Shown here: piece by piece, positions 42,056-42,126 of the stretch
How the letters are laid out: each line of letters begins with the position of its first letter
Numbering within the stretch: position 1 is the first letter of the stretch
Origin: Halanaerobiales bacterium
GTDB taxonomy: Bacteria > Bacillota > Halanaerobiia > Halanaerobiales > M55B127
Direction: 5' to 3'
DNA length: 42,126 nucleotides
Assembly (NCBI GenBank): GCA_018334565.1
Contig: JAGXLU010000015.1
Span: 1 to 42,126, forward strand
Translations under genes and position numbers: made by a program
Notes under the pieces: model-generated
The model's database searches: none
What the model was told of the DNA's origin: nothing
Seen by the model: the letters and a program-made list of their open reading frames with translations, nothing else

Positions 42056-42126
42056 TACCAGCTCTTCTGCATCTATGTTCTTATTAAAAATTATTCAACA
42101 CCCCTTAATATTAGTGATTTTAATTA

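Overview
The window comes from a low-GC, anaerobic, Firmicutes-type bacterium. Ribosome binding sites are strong AGGAGG/GAGGTGA sequences, TTG and GTG starts are frequent, and the gene content (Veg, YkuK-type DUF458, RsmA, PhoP/PhoR, B12-dependent NrdJ, butyrate kinase) is clostridial. The order Halanaerobiales is my best guess, by inference only. The phosphate-binding protein has a cleavable signal peptide without a lipobox, which fits a diderm such as Halanaerobiales better than a monoderm. I see no rRNA, tRNA, CRISPR array or intact insertion sequence.

Layout. (1) 1-5.6 kb: biotin ECF component BioY, a LiaF-like/PspC envelope pair, a cation diffusion facilitator, a TauE/SafE permease and an MsbA-like ABC exporter. 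(2) 5.7-6.6 kb: a decayed mannose-6-phosphate isomerase. (3) 6.6-15.9 kb, all on the minus strand: a complete phosphate regulon, in transcription order a Na/Pi cotransporter, phoP, phoR, pstB, phoU, a second PhoB-like regulator, pstS, pstC, pstA. Two arrays of 11-bp-spaced TTAACA-like hexamers (PhoP boxes) lie before pstB and pstS. (4) 15.9-21.7 kb: veg, DUF458, rsmA, a NarL-like regulator with a defective receiver, a cyclase, a 2-hydroxyacid dehydrogenase and butyrate kinase.

(5) 21.7-26.6 kb is the most interesting accessory locus. Three tiny membrane-active-looking peptide genes, two with double-glycine leaders, are followed by a C39-peptidase ABC exporter, an HlyD-type adaptor and a GAF-LuxR regulator. 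I read it as an uncharacterised two- or three-peptide class II bacteriocin-like or signalling system. One peptide gene lacks any standard start codon and seems to begin at AUC.

(6) 27.1-32.5 kb: a 52-aa protein, tatD, an unknown protein, a membrane HD-GYP c-di-GMP phosphodiesterase preceded by a 29-codon secreted-peptide gene framed by a 12-bp inverted repeat, murB, a ruined GGDEF gene and a rubrerythrin-like protein. (7) 32.7-36.2 kb: class II ribonucleotide reductase NrdJ carrying a 414-residue LAGLIDADG intein directly before its catalytic cysteine. (8) 36.3-42.1 kb: a DUF1232 protein, transaldolase, a ribbon-helix-helix protein, APS kinase, ATP sulfurylase, a PHP phosphoesterase (together a likely PAPS-making and pAp-recycling module), a DUF218 protein, YjbQ and an Hpt protein.

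Start codons were moved from the longest reading frame wherever a ribosome binding site clearly favoured an internal start.
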